Positions 26,323 through 36,082 are shown, counted from the stretch's first letter. The stretch is DNA of 64,000 bases from Methanofollis sp. W23 (GCF_017875325.1 NZ_JAGGMN010000001.1:2128140-2192139), one strand, 5' to 3'. Numbers and translations: made by a program. Notes: generated by a model from the letters alone, not told the origin.

Positions 26323-27630
26323 ATGGCTAAATACTCAGACACGATCGACCTCTACGATGACGAAGGAAAACTTCTGAAGAGTGGGGTCACACTTGAGAAG
26401 GTCAGCCCGGTCGTCAACCCGGCGATCAAAAGAATCATCGACATGACCAAGCGGACGATCGCGGTCAATCTGGCCGGGATCGAGAACGGGATCAAGACCG
26501 GTGCGGTCGGCGGCAAAGCAAACCAGATCGCCGGACGGACCCTTGACCTCGACATTGTCAAGGATGTCGATGCCATCAAGGCAAAGATCCAGGAGATGGT
26601 CCAGGTCGAAGAGGGCGACGACACCAACATCAAGGACTTCGGAGGCAAACTTCTCCTTGTCGAGGTGCCGAAGGCCCGTATCGACGCGGCCGCCACCTAT
26701 GACGCGGCGACCACCGCAGTCGCGGCGGCGACCACCTACGCGATCATCGACCAGTACGACATCGGCCCCTTCGACGGCCCGATGGTCAAGGCGGCGGTCT
26801 GGGGCACCTACCCGCAGACCATGGACATGAGCGGAGCAAATGTCAGCTCGATCCTGTCCATCCCGCAGAAGAACGAAGGCCTTGGCTTTGCCCTGAGAAA
26901 CATCCCGGCCAACCACGTCGTGATGATCACCGGCCGGAACGCCATGCAGGGTGCGGCCCTTTCCTCGACCTTCGAACAGGCGGGCCAGTTCGAGATGGGC
27001 AACGCCATCGGCCCCTTCGAGCGTGCCCAGCTCCTTGGCTACGCCTACCAGGGCCTCAACGCCAACAACCTGGTCTACGACCTGGTCAAGACCAACGGCC
27101 AGAGCGGGACAATTGGTACCGTGGTCCAGTCCCTGGTCGAACGCGCGATCGAGGACAAGGTTATCGCACCGGGCAAGAAGGGCGGGTACTTCCAGTATTA
27201 TGACACCAAGGACCCGATGCTCTGGAACGCCTATGCGGCAGCCGGCACCCTGGCCGGGACGATGGTCAACTGTGGTGCCGGGCGGTTCGCCCAGGCGGTC
27301 TCCTCGACGCTCCTGTACTTCAACGACCTGCTTGAGCACGAGACTGGCCTGCCAGGCTGTGACTATGGCCGTGTGATGGGGACCGCAGTCGGTTTCTCCT
27401 TCTTCAGCCACTCCATCTATGGCGGCGGTGGCCCCGGGGTCTTCAACGGCAACCACGTCGTGACCAGGCATTCGGCCGGCTTTGCCATCCCATGTGTGGT
27501 CTCGGCCTGCTGTCTTGACGCAGGCACACAGATGTTTGCACCGGAGGGCACCTCCAAGATCTATGGCGAGACCTATGGCCAGATCGAGGAGTTCGCACGG
27601 CCGATCCAGAACATCGCAAAGGAAGTGTAA
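26323..27630 (+). CDS. mcrB: Methyl-coenzyme M reductase subunit beta
   Basis: The 435-residue protein is the beta subunit of the alpha2-beta2-gamma2 enzyme that makes methane from methyl-coenzyme M and coenzyme B. The C-terminal FFSHSIYGGGGPGVFNGNH is the signature that helps line the coenzyme B channel and F430 pocket. Length and start (MAKYSDTIDLYDDEGK) are typical. It leads the operon mcrBDCGA, the canonical gene order. Confidence 0.97.
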   Translation: MAKYSDTIDLYDDEGKLLKSGVTLEKVSPVVNPAIKRIIDMTKRTIAVNLAGIENGIKTGAVGGKANQIAGRTLDLDIVKDVDAIKAKIQEMVQVEEGDDTNIKDFGGKLLLVEVPKARIDAAATYDAATTAVAAATTYAIIDQYDIGPFDGPMVKAAVWGTYPQTMDMSGANVSSILSIPQKNEGLGFALRNIPANHVVMITGRNAMQGAALSSTFEQAGQFEMGNAIGPFERAQLLGYAYQGLNANNLVYDLVKTNGQSGTIGTVVQSLVERAIEDKVIAPGKKGGYFQYYDTKDPMLWNAYAAAGTLAGTMVNCGAGRFAQAVSSTLLYFNDLLEHETGLPGCDYGRVMGTAVGFSFFSHSIYGGGGPGVFNGNHVVTRHSAGFAIPCVVSACCLDAGTQMFAPEGTSKIYGETYGQIEEFARPIQNIAKEV

Positions 27631-27642
27631 AGGTAGCCGCTG

Positions 27643-28113
27643 ATGACAGAAGCCACATATCCCCAATGTAGGATTGTGCCTGCGCGTTTCCTCAACCCAG
27701 AGACGGTGGAACGTCTCCTCAACAGGATCCTGGAGGTTGGCGGGATCAGGCGGTTGGTCCTGAACGGACCCCGCCTCCCCACCACCGTTCCCTATGGCCC
27801 GGCCCGGGGTACCCCAAACCCCCACCCGATGCGAAAGGTGATCAGGGTCGGAGACCAGGACATGGAACTCCAGGTACATGTAGGAACGATCCTCCTCGAA
27901 CTCGAAGACCGGTCGTACATCGACCCTATCAGACAGGCATGTGACGAAGTCTTCGTGAAGTTCCCGTACGGTTTCACGGAAGGGAAATTCATAAAGACCC
28001 AGGCGACCGTTTCAGATTATGCAAAATACGGACCCGACGCCGACACATTCATCCTCGGGATGACAGACCCGAAGAGCCGGGGCGGGCCCCTTATTATTCA
28101 AGGACTCAAGTGA
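27643..28113 (+). CDS. mcrD: Methyl-coenzyme M reductase operon protein D
   Basis: The 156-residue protein matches McrD, a conserved small protein encoded between mcrB and mcrC. It is not part of the final enzyme and has been linked to assembly or F430 delivery. The stretches GPRLPTTVPYGPARGTPNPH and KVIRVGD are family features. It begins 12 bases after the mcrB stop and overlaps the earlier GTG frame of mcrC. Confidence 0.93.
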   Translation: MTEATYPQCRIVPARFLNPETVERLLNRILEVGGIRRLVLNGPRLPTTVPYGPARGTPNPHPMRKVIRVGDQDMELQVHVGTILLELEDRSYIDPIRQACDEVFVKFPYGFTEGKFIKTQATVSDYAKYGPDADTFILGMTDPKSRGGPLIIQGLK

Positions 28114-28118
28114 TTACT

Positions 28119-28751
28119 ATGCCGATCGGAAGGGTAACCCAGGTAGTGGACTGCAGAGAGAGTATGGGCATGGGCAAAGGCGGAGGCCTTGCCCAGCGAG
28201 GGACCATTTCAGAATGCCGCAGCCCCGACGTGATCGTCGTCGGGATGTCGCCAGGACGCAGGCATGTGACAAAGCCGGTCTGCGACATCACGTCCGCCCT
28301 GAGAAGAGAAGGGGTGGAGTTCTCGGTGAGCACGCTCGTGCTGAACGCGGGGAGCGGTGTTCCTCCTGATGCCCCCGGAATTGCGGGGTCAGTCCTTGGC
28401 GCCTACTTCGGGCTCACCCCCCAGGAGATCGAGCAGATCGAAGAGCATAAGGTCGCGATTCTCCACCACGGGAACGTCAGGTCCCATGTGGTACAGAAGG
28501 TCAGGTTCATCCTGGAGCATGTCGACGTCAAGGCGGTCGTCGTCTCCCAGTGCCCGATCGATTATGAGGATCTCGCAAAAGAGGGCGTCAAGACCGCCCT
28601 CGTCATGCCACCGCCCGATAGGGTCAAGACCAGGGGAACCGTCGAGGCGATCGTCTCCGGGATCACCCGTGGCCAGACCCCTACAAGGGAAAAGATGGCT
28701 GAAGTCATCTCAACCGTTACCAGATTGATGAAAGAACAAAACCCAAGGTGA
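28119..28751 (+). CDS. mcrC: Methyl-coenzyme M reductase operon protein C
   Basis: The 210-residue protein is McrC, known from other methanogens as part of the ATP-dependent complex that activates methyl-coenzyme M reductase. The family start MPIGRVTQVVDCRESMGMGK fixes the ATG at 28119 rather than the in-frame GTG at 28110. The motif GLAQRGTISECRSPDVIVVG follows. Its stop lies just before the mcrG start. Confidence 0.94.
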   Translation: MPIGRVTQVVDCRESMGMGKGGGLAQRGTISECRSPDVIVVGMSPGRRHVTKPVCDITSALRREGVEFSVSTLVLNAGSGVPPDAPGIAGSVLGAYFGLTPQEIEQIEEHKVAILHHGNVRSHVVQKVRFILEHVDVKAVVVSQCPIDYEDLAKEGVKTALVMPPPDRVKTRGTVEAIVSGITRGQTPTREKMAEVISTVTRLMKEQNPR

Positions 28752-28759
28752 AATTGTCT

Positions 28760-29524
28760 ATGGCATATAAACCACAGTTCGGACCGGGCACCACTGTCGT
28801 CGCCGAGAACCGGCGCAAGCAGATGAACCCGGACTACCAGCTTGAGAAGCTGCGTGAAGTAACTGACGAGGACATCGTCCTGATCCTTGGCCACCGCGCC
28901 CCTGGTGCGGCCTATCCAACGGCCCACCCGCCCCTGGCCGAGCAGCAGGAACCCGCATGTCCGATCAGAAAGATCGTCGAGCCGACCGAGGGCGCAAAGG
29001 CCGGCGACCGCGTCCGCTATATCCAGTTTGCGGACTCCATGTTCAACGCACCCTGTCAGCCGTACCAGAGGACATACAGTGAGTGCTACCGCTTCCGCGG
29101 CATCGACCCGGGCACCCTCTCTGGCCGCCAGATTGTCGAGTGCCGCGAGCGCGACCTGGAAGGATATTCCAAGGAACTGATCAACACCGAGGTCTTTGAC
29201 CCGGCCAGGACCGGTATCCGCGGTGCGACCGTGCACGGCCACTCCCTCCGTCTTGCAGAGGACGGTATGATGTTCGACATGCTCCAGCGCTGCGTCCTCG
29301 GCGACGACGGCGTCGTCAGGTATGTCAAGAACCAGATCGGTGAGCCTCTCGACCGTGCAGTCGAGGTCGGCAAGCCGATGGACGAGGCCTGGCTGAAGAC
29401 GCACACCACCATGTTCCACTCCCTCGCAGGGACCGGGTTCCGCGAGGACCAGGAATATGTCGAGTATGTGCAGCGGATCCACTCGCTGAGAACGAAGTAC
29501 GGCTTCATGCCGAAGGAGGAGTGA
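28760..29524 (+). CDS. mcrG: Methyl-coenzyme M reductase subunit gamma
   Basis: The 254-residue gamma subunit begins [10 protein letters not shown], the family start, so the ATG at 28760 is preferred over an upstream in-frame TTG-type start. The stretches [19 protein letters not shown] and [16 protein letters not shown] contribute to the F430 and coenzyme M pocket. It is followed by mcrA with only a few bases between. Confidence 0.96.
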   Translation: MAYKPQFGPGTTVVAENRRKQMNPDYQLEKLREVTDEDIVLILGHRAPGAAYPTAHPPLAEQQEPACPIRKIVEPTEGAKAGDRVRYIQFADSMFNAPCQPYQRTYSECYRFRGIDPGTLSGRQIVECRERDLEGYSKELINTEVFDPARTGIRGATVHGHSLRLAEDGMMFDMLQRCVLGDDGVVRYVKNQIGEPLDRAVEVGKPMDEAWLKTHTTMFHSLAGTGFREDQEYVEYVQRIHSLRTKYGFMPKEE

Positions 29525-29529
29525 TAGAC

Positions 29530-31236
29530 ATGGCAAAGATTGAAAGGGCGCAGAAGCTGTTCCTCAAGTCACTCAAGGAGAAGTTCCAGGACCAGGATGT
29601 CCAGTCCGAGAAGACCGAGTTCTACAAGTTCGGTGGCATCCGCCAGTCCCCAAGAAAACTTGAGTTCATGAAAGCAAGTCAGGCCGTAGAGATGCAGCGC
29701 GGGATGGCGATGTACGACCCCGAACGTTGTCATCTCGGCGGTCTGCCGATGGGGCAGCGTCAGCTGATGACCTACGAGGTCTCTGGCACCGGAGTCTATG
29801 TCGAGGGCGACGACCTGCACTTCGTCAACAATTCTGCGATGCAGCAGATGTGGGACGACATCCGCAGGACAGTCATCGTCGGCATGGACCTTGCCCACGC
29901 CACCCTCCAGAAGAGGCTTGGCAAAGAGGTCACCCCTGAGACGATCAACGAGTACCTCCACATCCTCAACCACGCCATGCCTGGTGCGGCCGTGGTTCAG
30001 GAGCACATGGTCGAGACCCACCCGGGACTTGTCGACGACTGTTATGTGAAGGTCTTCACCGGCGACGACGAACTCGCCGACGACATCGAACCCCAGTTCC
30101 TCCTTGATGTCGAGAAGCTCTTCCCGGCCAAGTCGGCAGAGGCCCTCAAGGCCGCGGTCGGCAAGTCGATGTGGCAGGCGATCCATATCCCGACCATCGT
30201 CTCCAGGACATGCGACGGCGGTACCACCTCCAGGTGGTCTGCGATGCAGATCGGGATGTCCTACATCGCCGCGTACCGCATGTGCGCCGGCGAGGCGGCG
30301 GTCGCCGACCTCTCCTTTGCCGCAAAGCACGCGGGCGTCATCCAGATGGCCGACATCCTGCCGGCACGGCGTGCCCGCGGTCCGAACGAGCCGGGCGGGA
30401 TCAAGTTCGGTCACTTCTCCGACATGATCCAGACCGACCGGAAGTACCCCAACGACCCGGCCAAGGCGGCTCTCGAGGTCGTCGGTGCAGGTACCATGCT
30501 CTTCGACCAGATCTGGCTTGGTTCCTACATGTCAGGCGGTGTCGGGTTCACCCAGTACGCCACTGCGGCGTACACCGACAACATCCTCGATGAGTACACC
30601 TACTATGGGATGGACTACATCAAGGACAAGTACAAGGTGGACTGGCAGAACCCGAACCCGGCCGACAAGGTCACGGCCACCCAGGACGTCGTCAACGACA
30701 TCGCCTCGGAGGTCACCCTCAACGCGATGGAGCAGTACGAGCAGTTCCCAACCCTGATGGAAGACCACTTCGGCGGTTCCCAGCGTGCAGGCGTCATCGC
30801 TGCAGCTTCCGGCCTCTCATCCGCAATCGCAACAGGGAACTCGAACGCAGGTCTTAACGGCTGGTACCTCTCCATGCTCCTGCACAAGGAAGGCTGGAGC
30901 CGTCTCGGCTTCTTCGGCTACGACCTGCAGGACCAGTGCGGTTCATCCAACTCCCTCTCGGTCAGGCCTGACGAGGGTGCGATCGGTGAATTCCGCGGTC
31001 CGAACTACCCGAACTACGCGATGAACGTCGGCCACCAGGGCGAGTACGCCGCCATCGTCGGCAGCGCCCACTACAGCCGCGGCGACGCCTGGTCCATGAA
31101 CCCGCTGATCAAGATCACCTTTGCCGACCCGTCCCTCCAGTTCGACTTCGCCGAACCGAGGCGTGAGTTTGCGAAGGGTGCGATCCGCGAGTTTGAACCT
31201 GCAGGCGAGCGCTCGCTCATCATCCCGGCCAGGTAA
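29530..31236 (+). CDS. mcrA: Methyl-coenzyme M reductase subunit alpha
   Basis: The 568-residue catalytic subunit shows the stretches that carry post-translational modifications in characterised enzymes. [20 protein letters not shown] holds the methylhistidine site and, in its arginines, the methylarginine region. [16 protein letters not shown] holds the thioglycine, didehydroaspartate and methylcysteine region. The ATG at 29530 ([11 protein letters not shown]) follows a GAGGAG site. It is the last gene of mcrBDCGA; a T-run at 31255-31262 ends the operon. Confidence 0.97.
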   Translation: MAKIERAQKLFLKSLKEKFQDQDVQSEKTEFYKFGGIRQSPRKLEFMKASQAVEMQRGMAMYDPERCHLGGLPMGQRQLMTYEVSGTGVYVEGDDLHFVNNSAMQQMWDDIRRTVIVGMDLAHATLQKRLGKEVTPETINEYLHILNHAMPGAAVVQEHMVETHPGLVDDCYVKVFTGDDELADDIEPQFLLDVEKLFPAKSAEALKAAVGKSMWQAIHIPTIVSRTCDGGTTSRWSAMQIGMSYIAAYRMCAGEAAVADLSFAAKHAGVIQMADILPARRARGPNEPGGIKFGHFSDMIQTDRKYPNDPAKAALEVVGAGTMLFDQIWLGSYMSGGVGFTQYATAAYTDNILDEYTYYGMDYIKDKYKVDWQNPNPADKVTATQDVVNDIASEVTLNAMEQYEQFPTLMEDHFGGSQRAGVIAAASGLSSAIATGNSNAGLNGWYLSMLLHKEGWSRLGFFGYDLQDQCGSSNSLSVRPDEGAIGEFRGPNYPNYAMNVGHQGEYAAIVGSAHYSRGDAWSMNPLIKITFADPSLQFDFAEPRREFAKGAIREFEPAGERSLIIPAR

Positions 31237-31250
31237 GGAAATCAATCAAC

Positions 31251-31263
31251 ACAATTTTTTTTG
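31251..31263 (+). terminator. T-run terminator of the mcr operon
   Basis: Eight consecutive T residues follow the mcrA stop by fewer than twenty bases. Confidence 0.6.
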
Positions 31264-31341
31264 CACTACTTCAAATGGGCATGCGAAAATCCCAGAATTA
31301 TGCCCAAATTAGTATTTTAAAGGATATAAGGAGAGAATTCC

Positions 31342-31381
31342 CAGTCGTTTCCGAAACATTTAATTGAATAATAAACGACTG
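31342..31381 (+). promoter_or_regulatory. mtr promoter flanked by a perfect inverted repeat
   Basis: A 9-base inverted repeat, cagtcgttt at 31342-31350 and aaacgactg at 31373-31381, encloses the TATA-like catttaatt at 31357-31365. The predicted start lies near 31388, giving a leader of about 88 bases to mtrE. The arrangement looks like an operator on which a dimeric regulator could block TBP; it could also be chance or a transcript hairpin. This belongs to the mtr operon rather than the mcr operon. Confidence 0.5.
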
Positions 31382-31475
31382 TTAAATGAACCACAAAGAG
31401 TTTGTACTCCATCTGTGTGGTAACGCGAACAGAAACTCTCGTGCATCGATCTTGTGTGCGCTGGGAGGGAGACGA

Positions 31476-32381
31476 ATGGAAAGCGTATTATTTGGCATTG
31501 GAGTAACAGCATTGGCAGGTGCTCTCGCTACAATTGCAGGCGCTGCTGAGGATACTGAATCAAACATAGGGTCACAGGGTGACCCGAACTCTCAGGTCCA
31601 GTTGGCTCCACAGATGGGCTATATTCACCGGATTTACAACAAGGCTGTGTCCGGTGAACCGCCCGCATATGGTCTGTGGGTCACCATCAGCGCAGGTGTA
31701 GCCTGGGCATTCATGGTCGCCGGGATGAACCCGGTACTTGCCCTTGTTATCGCTTCTGCACTCGCAATCTTTGTGCAGGGTGTGTATGCAACGACTGCCT
31801 ACCTTGGAAGGACGGCCAGTCTTGCGAAGTTTGAACAACCGGTATACATCGATGTGATCAAGTCGGTGACCACCGTGACGATGGCACACGCCTTTGTCGC
31901 CGTGTTCCCGGCAGTGGCGATGTGTTACCTTCTCGTCGCGGCACTCAACCACCCGTTCCCACTTGCTCTTCTGGGAATCGTCTGGGGTATCGCTCTCGGT
32001 GCCGCCGGCTCTGCGACCGGCAACCCGTTCTATGGTAAGGAACGTCAGTACCAGTCCCAGAAGTTCGGCGCCGGGGTGCCGATCTCTGCGTCCGGCAACA
32101 TTGTCAGGTACGCCGAGGCCGGTCAGCGCAGCTCCCTTGACAACGGCTGGTTCACCGCAAAGCTCGCCGGTCCGGCATCAGGTCTCTGTTTCGGACTGAT
32201 CGTGTTCTTTGAACTCTGGAGGACGGTGCTCTTCGAGAGCGTCGCTGCAGGGTGGGGCGCCATCATCGCCGGTGTCGTAATTATCCTGATCTTCATGATC
32301 ATCGACCGGTACATCGAGGTCTGGGCACGGAAGAACTACGGTCCATACCAGCCTGAAACCACCGAGGAGGTGTCCGCGTGA
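31476..32381 (+). CDS. mtrE: Tetrahydromethanopterin S-methyltransferase subunit E
   Basis: The 301-residue membrane protein has about six hydrophobic helices and starts MESVLFGIGVTALAGALATI. MtrE with MtrD and MtrC forms the membrane part that moves Na+ out as the methyl group passes from methyl-H4MPT to coenzyme M. The ATG at 31476 follows a GGGAGGGAG site; an upstream in-frame ATG at 31386 lies in the promoter leader and was rejected. Its stop overlaps the mtrD start. Confidence 0.95.
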   Translation: MESVLFGIGVTALAGALATIAGAAEDTESNIGSQGDPNSQVQLAPQMGYIHRIYNKAVSGEPPAYGLWVTISAGVAWAFMVAGMNPVLALVIASALAIFVQGVYATTAYLGRTASLAKFEQPVYIDVIKSVTTVTMAHAFVAVFPAVAMCYLLVAALNHPFPLALLGIVWGIALGAAGSATGNPFYGKERQYQSQKFGAGVPISASGNIVRYAEAGQRSSLDNGWFTAKLAGPASGLCFGLIVFFELWRTVLFESVAAGWGAIIAGVVIILIFMIIDRYIEVWARKNYGPYQPETTEEVSA

Positions 32382-33220
32382 CCGCAATTGAAGCGAGCTC
32401 AAGTGGAGGCGAAGGGATCAACCCTGTCGCGTCAGTCATTGGTATCATTCTTATTCTTATCGCAATCGCAATTACCTACTCCGTGGCCCCGCCTGCCGCC
32501 CTGGCGGCACTTATCGGCGTCATCGTCGGTGGACTTCTCATCGGCTTTGGCGTTCACTTCGTGCCAGTCGGTGGTGCTCCGGCTGCGATGGGGCAATCTC
32601 CAGGTATTGCGACCGGTGTGGCGATGCTCGCCGCCGGTGCCGGTCTCGCCGGTCTCTTCGGCGGGGCGTGGGCTGCGGCCAATCCTGAGTTCGGTTTTGC
32701 AATCGTCATTGCGTCCGGCGCCATCGGCGGCGGTCTGCTGATGGCGATCACCTGTCTGATGGTCAACATCGTCTACATCTTCGGCATGGGTATCCCGGCG
32801 GCGTCCGGTAAGGTCGCCAAAGATCCGATCACCGGCGACACCCAGGAGGCATACAAGTCTCAGGGTACCGAGGGTCACGGTCTGCCGTTCATCTCCTATG
32901 TCGGCGGTGTCATCGGCGGGCTTCTCGGCGGTGCTGGGGGTACGCTCATCTACTACGAGCTCCTCAAGCTCTACTCTGCGTTGCTGCCCGACATTCTCAC
33001 TGCTGATGTCGCTCAGATTATGCCGATCGCGGTCTCGCTCGCCGGGATCTTCGCCATCGGTATGTTCCTGGTGAACGCCGTGCTCGCCGCGTACAACATC
33101 ACAGGTACCATCGAAGGCCCTCACGACCCGAAGTTCAAGCGCTTCCCGCGTGCCATCATCGGGTGTGCTACCGCTTCGGCCGTCTGCGGGCTCTTTGCAA
33201 TTCTGATTGTGGTGGTGTGA
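32378..33220 (+). CDS. mtrD: Tetrahydromethanopterin S-methyltransferase subunit D
   Basis: The 280-residue membrane protein has several long alanine/glycine-rich helices. The GTG start at 32378 overlaps the mtrE stop by four bases and follows GAGGAGGTG. The loop GIPAASGKVAKDPITGDTQE and helix GLLGGAGGTLIYYEL are typical MtrD features. It is part of the Na+-translocating core of the Mtr complex. Confidence 0.94.
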   Translation: MTAIEASSSGGEGINPVASVIGIILILIAIAITYSVAPPAALAALIGVIVGGLLIGFGVHFVPVGGAPAAMGQSPGIATGVAMLAAGAGLAGLFGGAWAAANPEFGFAIVIASGAIGGGLLMAITCLMVNIVYIFGMGIPAASGKVAKDPITGDTQEAYKSQGTEGHGLPFISYVGGVIGGLLGGAGGTLIYYELLKLYSALLPDILTADVAQIMPIAVSLAGIFAIGMFLVNAVLAAYNITGTIEGPHDPKFKRFPRAIIGCATASAVCGLFAILIVVV

Positions 33221-33224
33221 AAAG

Positions 33225-34091
33225 ATGACTGTACAAGTTACTGCATCCGAAGGCGGCATCCCGCACAACACGATCATGGCAGTCGGCCTGGTCGGCTCTC
33301 TGGTCTGTCTGTACCTGACCTATGCCAACCAATTCCTGAACGCCGAATATGCCGCGTTCTTTGGCGGGCTGGCCGCAGTGTTCGCTCTCCTCTGGGGGAC
33401 CGACACGATCAAGCACCTCTGCAGTTATGGTATCGGTACCGGTGTCCCGTCGGCGGGTATGATCGCCTTCGGTACCGGTGTCATCGCCATGCTGCTTGCA
33501 ACCAAAGTAGAGGCTGCGATGCCCTACTCCGCCCCGATCGCCGCCGTCGTCTTCGGCGCCATCGTCGGTGCGGTGGCAGGCTGGATCGCAAACAGTGTCC
33601 TGAAAATGAACATCCCGGTCATGGTCCGCTCGATCACCGAGATGGCCATCATCGGTGCGATCGTCCTTATGGGCTTCACCGCAGTCATGGCAGGCGGCTT
33701 CAGCTTCGACGCTCTTGCTGCACGGGAGATCGCCATCCTTGGACCTCTCTCCATGACGTCCTACGCAGGCTCACTCCTTGGGGGCTGTCTGCTTGCGGTC
33801 TCATTCATGCTCGGCAGCATTGCGCTGCAGCACCCGTTCAACGCGTGCCTTGGCCCAGGTGAACAGCAGGACAGAACCCTGATGCTCGCTGCAGAGTGTG
33901 GATTCCTCTCGATGATCGTCGTCGCAGTGATCTCGTTCGCATTCGTCGCCTTCGCCGCGGCCATGCTCTCGTTGATCGTCGCCATTGTCGGGTTTGTCTA
34001 CACCTACATCCGCTTCATCGAGCTCTCCAAGCGCGACGCCTTCGCGTGGCTCGACGCAAAGCCGATTCTTGAACCAGAGGGTGAGGACTAA
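33225..34091 (+). CDS. mtrC: Tetrahydromethanopterin S-methyltransferase subunit C
   Basis: The 288-residue membrane protein has about seven hydrophobic segments and the stretch LQHPFNACLGPGEQQDRTLM conserved in MtrC. The ATG at 33225 lies just after the mtrD stop, preferred over an upstream in-frame start that overlaps mtrD. It forms the third membrane subunit of the Na+-pumping core. Confidence 0.94.
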   Translation: MTVQVTASEGGIPHNTIMAVGLVGSLVCLYLTYANQFLNAEYAAFFGGLAAVFALLWGTDTIKHLCSYGIGTGVPSAGMIAFGTGVIAMLLATKVEAAMPYSAPIAAVVFGAIVGAVAGWIANSVLKMNIPVMVRSITEMAIIGAIVLMGFTAVMAGGFSFDALAAREIAILGPLSMTSYAGSLLGGCLLAVSFMLGSIALQHPFNACLGPGEQQDRTLMLAAECGFLSMIVVAVISFAFVAFAAAMLSLIVAIVGFVYTYIRFIELSKRDAFAWLDAKPILEPEGED

Positions 34092-34375
34092 TGGGATACG
34101 TGCAGGTATTGCCCGAATTCGGGCTTGTCGCCGACCCAGTAGTCGGCCTGGTCACCACCGCAGGCGTCTCATACCAGCCGGTCATCGACAAGGTCGAGGA
34201 ACTTGAGATGTATACCGACGACCTCGTCGGAATGCTCTCTGGTGAAGGTTCCTTTGTTGCTTCCTTCCCTGGCAGGGAGAAGTCACTGGCCATTGCCGGC
34301 GGTGTCACCGCCCTGTGGTATGGTATCGCAGTCGGACTGCTCATCGCAGGGGTCATTGCCCTTGCACTGATGTGA
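34091..34375 (+). CDS. mtrB: Tetrahydromethanopterin S-methyltransferase subunit B
   Basis: The 94-residue protein has one C-terminal membrane helix (AIAGGVTALWYGIAVGLLIAG) and a soluble N-terminus with VSYQPVIDKVEELE. It is the small MtrB subunit of the Mtr complex. Its ATG shares one base with the mtrC stop (TAATG). Confidence 0.92.
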   Translation: MGYVQVLPEFGLVADPVVGLVTTAGVSYQPVIDKVEELEMYTDDLVGMLSGEGSFVASFPGREKSLAIAGGVTALWYGIAVGLLIAGVIALALM

Positions 34376-34387
34376 GGTGAAGAGATT

Positions 34388-35110
34388 ATGGCAGACAAGA
34401 CATCACCAGCGAGTGGATGGCCCCTGATCAAGGGTGACTTCCACTCTGGCGACGCAAACTCGTGTGTCGCCGTTGTCACCATGGGTTCTCACCTCGACGA
34501 GCAGGGGATCTGTGATGCAGGCGCCGCACTCTGCGGTTCATGCAAGACAGAGAACCTCGGCCTGGAGAAGGTTATTGCAAACGTCATTGCAAACCCGAAC
34601 ATCAGGTTCGTCCTCCTCTGTGGTACCGAAGTCAAGGGCCACCTCTCTGGCCAGACCCTCAGCGCACTCCACGAAGGAGGAGTCGAGGGCGGCAAAGTCG
34701 TGGGCTCGAAGGGTGCCATCCCGTTCATCGAGAACCTTGATGACGCAGCGATCAAGCGCTTCCAGGAGCAGGTCGAGATCGTCAACATCATGGAGTCCGA
34801 GGACTTCGGCGAGATCAAGGCAAAGATCTCTGAACTCGCCGGAAAGGATCCGGGTGCGTTCGGCGAAGCGCCAATCGTCGTCGAGGTCAAGGAAGAAGAA
34901 GGAGGGGGCGGAGAGGAAGTCGGCGAGGCAGTAGAACTCAACGGCGACCTTGCGCTCATCCACGCCAGGTTCAAGACCATCGAGAAGATGGTGACCGACA
35001 TCGGATACCGGGACAGGTTTGCCGCCGGTGTCTACTCAGGCAAGATCGAAGGACTGATGATCGGCCTGATCGTGTCGTTTACCATCCTCGGATTCCTCCT
35101 GCTGGGGTGA
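34388..35110 (+). CDS. mtrA: Tetrahydromethanopterin S-methyltransferase subunit A (corrinoid)
   Basis: The 240-residue subunit holds the cobamide cofactor. His85 in EVKGHLSGQ corresponds to the histidine that ligates cobalt in known MtrA, and [17 protein letters not shown] is also conserved. The C-terminal part is canonical: a charged linker, then [20 protein letters not shown] and one terminal membrane helix. Over the first roughly 176 residues it is almost identical, also in DNA, to the second MtrA-type gene at 35336; only three residues differ. Confidence 0.96.
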   Translation: MADKTSPASGWPLIKGDFHSGDANSCVAVVTMGSHLDEQGICDAGAALCGSCKTENLGLEKVIANVIANPNIRFVLLCGTEVKGHLSGQTLSALHEGGVEGGKVVGSKGAIPFIENLDDAAIKRFQEQVEIVNIMESEDFGEIKAKISELAGKDPGAFGEAPIVVEVKEEEGGGGEEVGEAVELNGDLALIHARFKTIEKMVTDIGYRDRFAAGVYSGKIEGLMIGLIVSFTILGFLLLG

Positions 35111-35116
35111 TTTGAA

Positions 35117-35323
35117 ATGGCGGAAGAAGAGAAAAAGTCAACTGGCGCGATCAGGATGGCCGCGATCGACAGTATCGTCGCAGACATCCAGTACAAGTCG
35201 CAGATTATCGCCAGGACAAATAAGATCGATTCAGGCATCATGGACTCCGGGATCCCCGCCTTTACTGTCGGGTTGCTCATCTCGTTGATCCTTGTCGTGG
35301 TGCCTGTCATGGTACTAATGTGA
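35117..35323 (+). CDS. mtrF: Tetrahydromethanopterin S-methyltransferase subunit F
   Basis: The 68-residue protein has a soluble N-terminal segment (IRMAAIDSIVADIQYKSQII) and one terminal membrane helix, as in MtrF. It lies between the two MtrA-type genes, in the usual mtrF position. The ATG follows a GATTTGAA stretch without a strong ribosome-binding site. Confidence 0.9.
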   Translation: MAEEEKKSTGAIRMAAIDSIVADIQYKSQIIARTNKIDSGIMDSGIPAFTVGLLISLILVVVPVMVLM

Positions 35324-35335
35324 GGTGGGTAAGAC

Positions 35336-36067
35336 ATGGCAGACAAGACATCACCAGCGAGTGGATGGCCCCTGATCAAGGGTGACTTCCACTCTGGCGA
35401 CGCAAATTCGTGTGTCGCCGTCGTCACCATGGGTTCTCACCTCGACGAGCAGGGGATCTGTGACGCAGGCGCCGCACTCTGCGGTTCATGCAAGACAGAG
35501 AACCTCGGCCTGGAGAAGGTTATTGCAAACGTCATTGCAAACCCGAACATCAGGTTTGTCCTCCTCTGTGGTACCGAAGTCAAGGGCCACCTCTCTGGCC
35601 AGACCCTCAGGGCCCTCCACGAAGGCGGGGTCGAGGGCGGCAAAGTCGTAGGCTCGAAGGGTGCCATCCCGTTCATCGAGAACCTCGATGACGCAGCGAT
35701 CAAACGCTTCCAGGAGCAGGTCGAGATCGTCGACATCATGGAGTCCGAAGACTTCGGCGAGATCAAGGCAAAGATCTCTGAACTCGCCGGAAAGGACCCG
35801 GGTGCGTTCGGCGAAGCGCCAATTATCGTCGAGGTCAAGGAAGCCGAGGGCGGTGCGGAAGGCGGAGCAGTCGCCGGCGCAAGCCCGCAGTTCCTCGAGA
35901 TCGAGGAGAGACTCGACGAGATCGAAACGAAGATTGAGTTCGTAAACGCCGAGGTCACCCAGCGTGTCGGTCGCAAGATCGGCCGTGACATCGGTATTCT
36001 CTACGGATTAGTAGCAGGACTGATCGTCTTCATGATGCTGATATTCCTGCTCCCCAAGTTGATGTAA
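35336..36067 (+). CDS. mtrAG: MtrA-MtrG fusion: corrinoid domain joined to the MtrG helix
   Basis: The first roughly 176 of 243 residues repeat MtrA nearly exactly, including His85 in EVKGHLSGQ that ligates the corrinoid. After the linker [19 protein letters not shown] the C-terminus is not MtrA-like: [20 protein letters not shown] and [19 protein letters not shown] match MtrG, a coiled coil followed by one membrane helix. The gene occupies the place of mtrG in the order mtrEDCBAF-(AG)-mtrH, and no separate mtrG exists in the operon. So MtrG seems to have gained a whole corrinoid domain by duplication of mtrA. A corrinoid-carrying second site in the complex is the likely result; a mere assembly role is possible. 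Sequence DNA of the shared part suggests recent duplication or gene conversion. Confidence 0.9.
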   Translation: MADKTSPASGWPLIKGDFHSGDANSCVAVVTMGSHLDEQGICDAGAALCGSCKTENLGLEKVIANVIANPNIRFVLLCGTEVKGHLSGQTLRALHEGGVEGGKVVGSKGAIPFIENLDDAAIKRFQEQVEIVDIMESEDFGEIKAKISELAGKDPGAFGEAPIIVEVKEAEGGAEGGAVAGASPQFLEIEERLDEIETKIEFVNAEVTQRVGRKIGRDIGILYGLVAGLIVFMMLIFLLPKLM

Positions 36068-36082
36068 GGAGGCAAGATCAGA

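Noticed and set aside
26335-27879. Minus-strand open frame of 514 codons
   Set aside because: Antisense shadow of mcrB and mcrD; its translation is histidine- and arginine-rich without family features.
31386-31475. N-terminal extension of MtrE
   Set aside because: The family N-terminus is MESVLFGIG at 31476, which follows a strong GGGAGGGAG site; the extension is in the leader.
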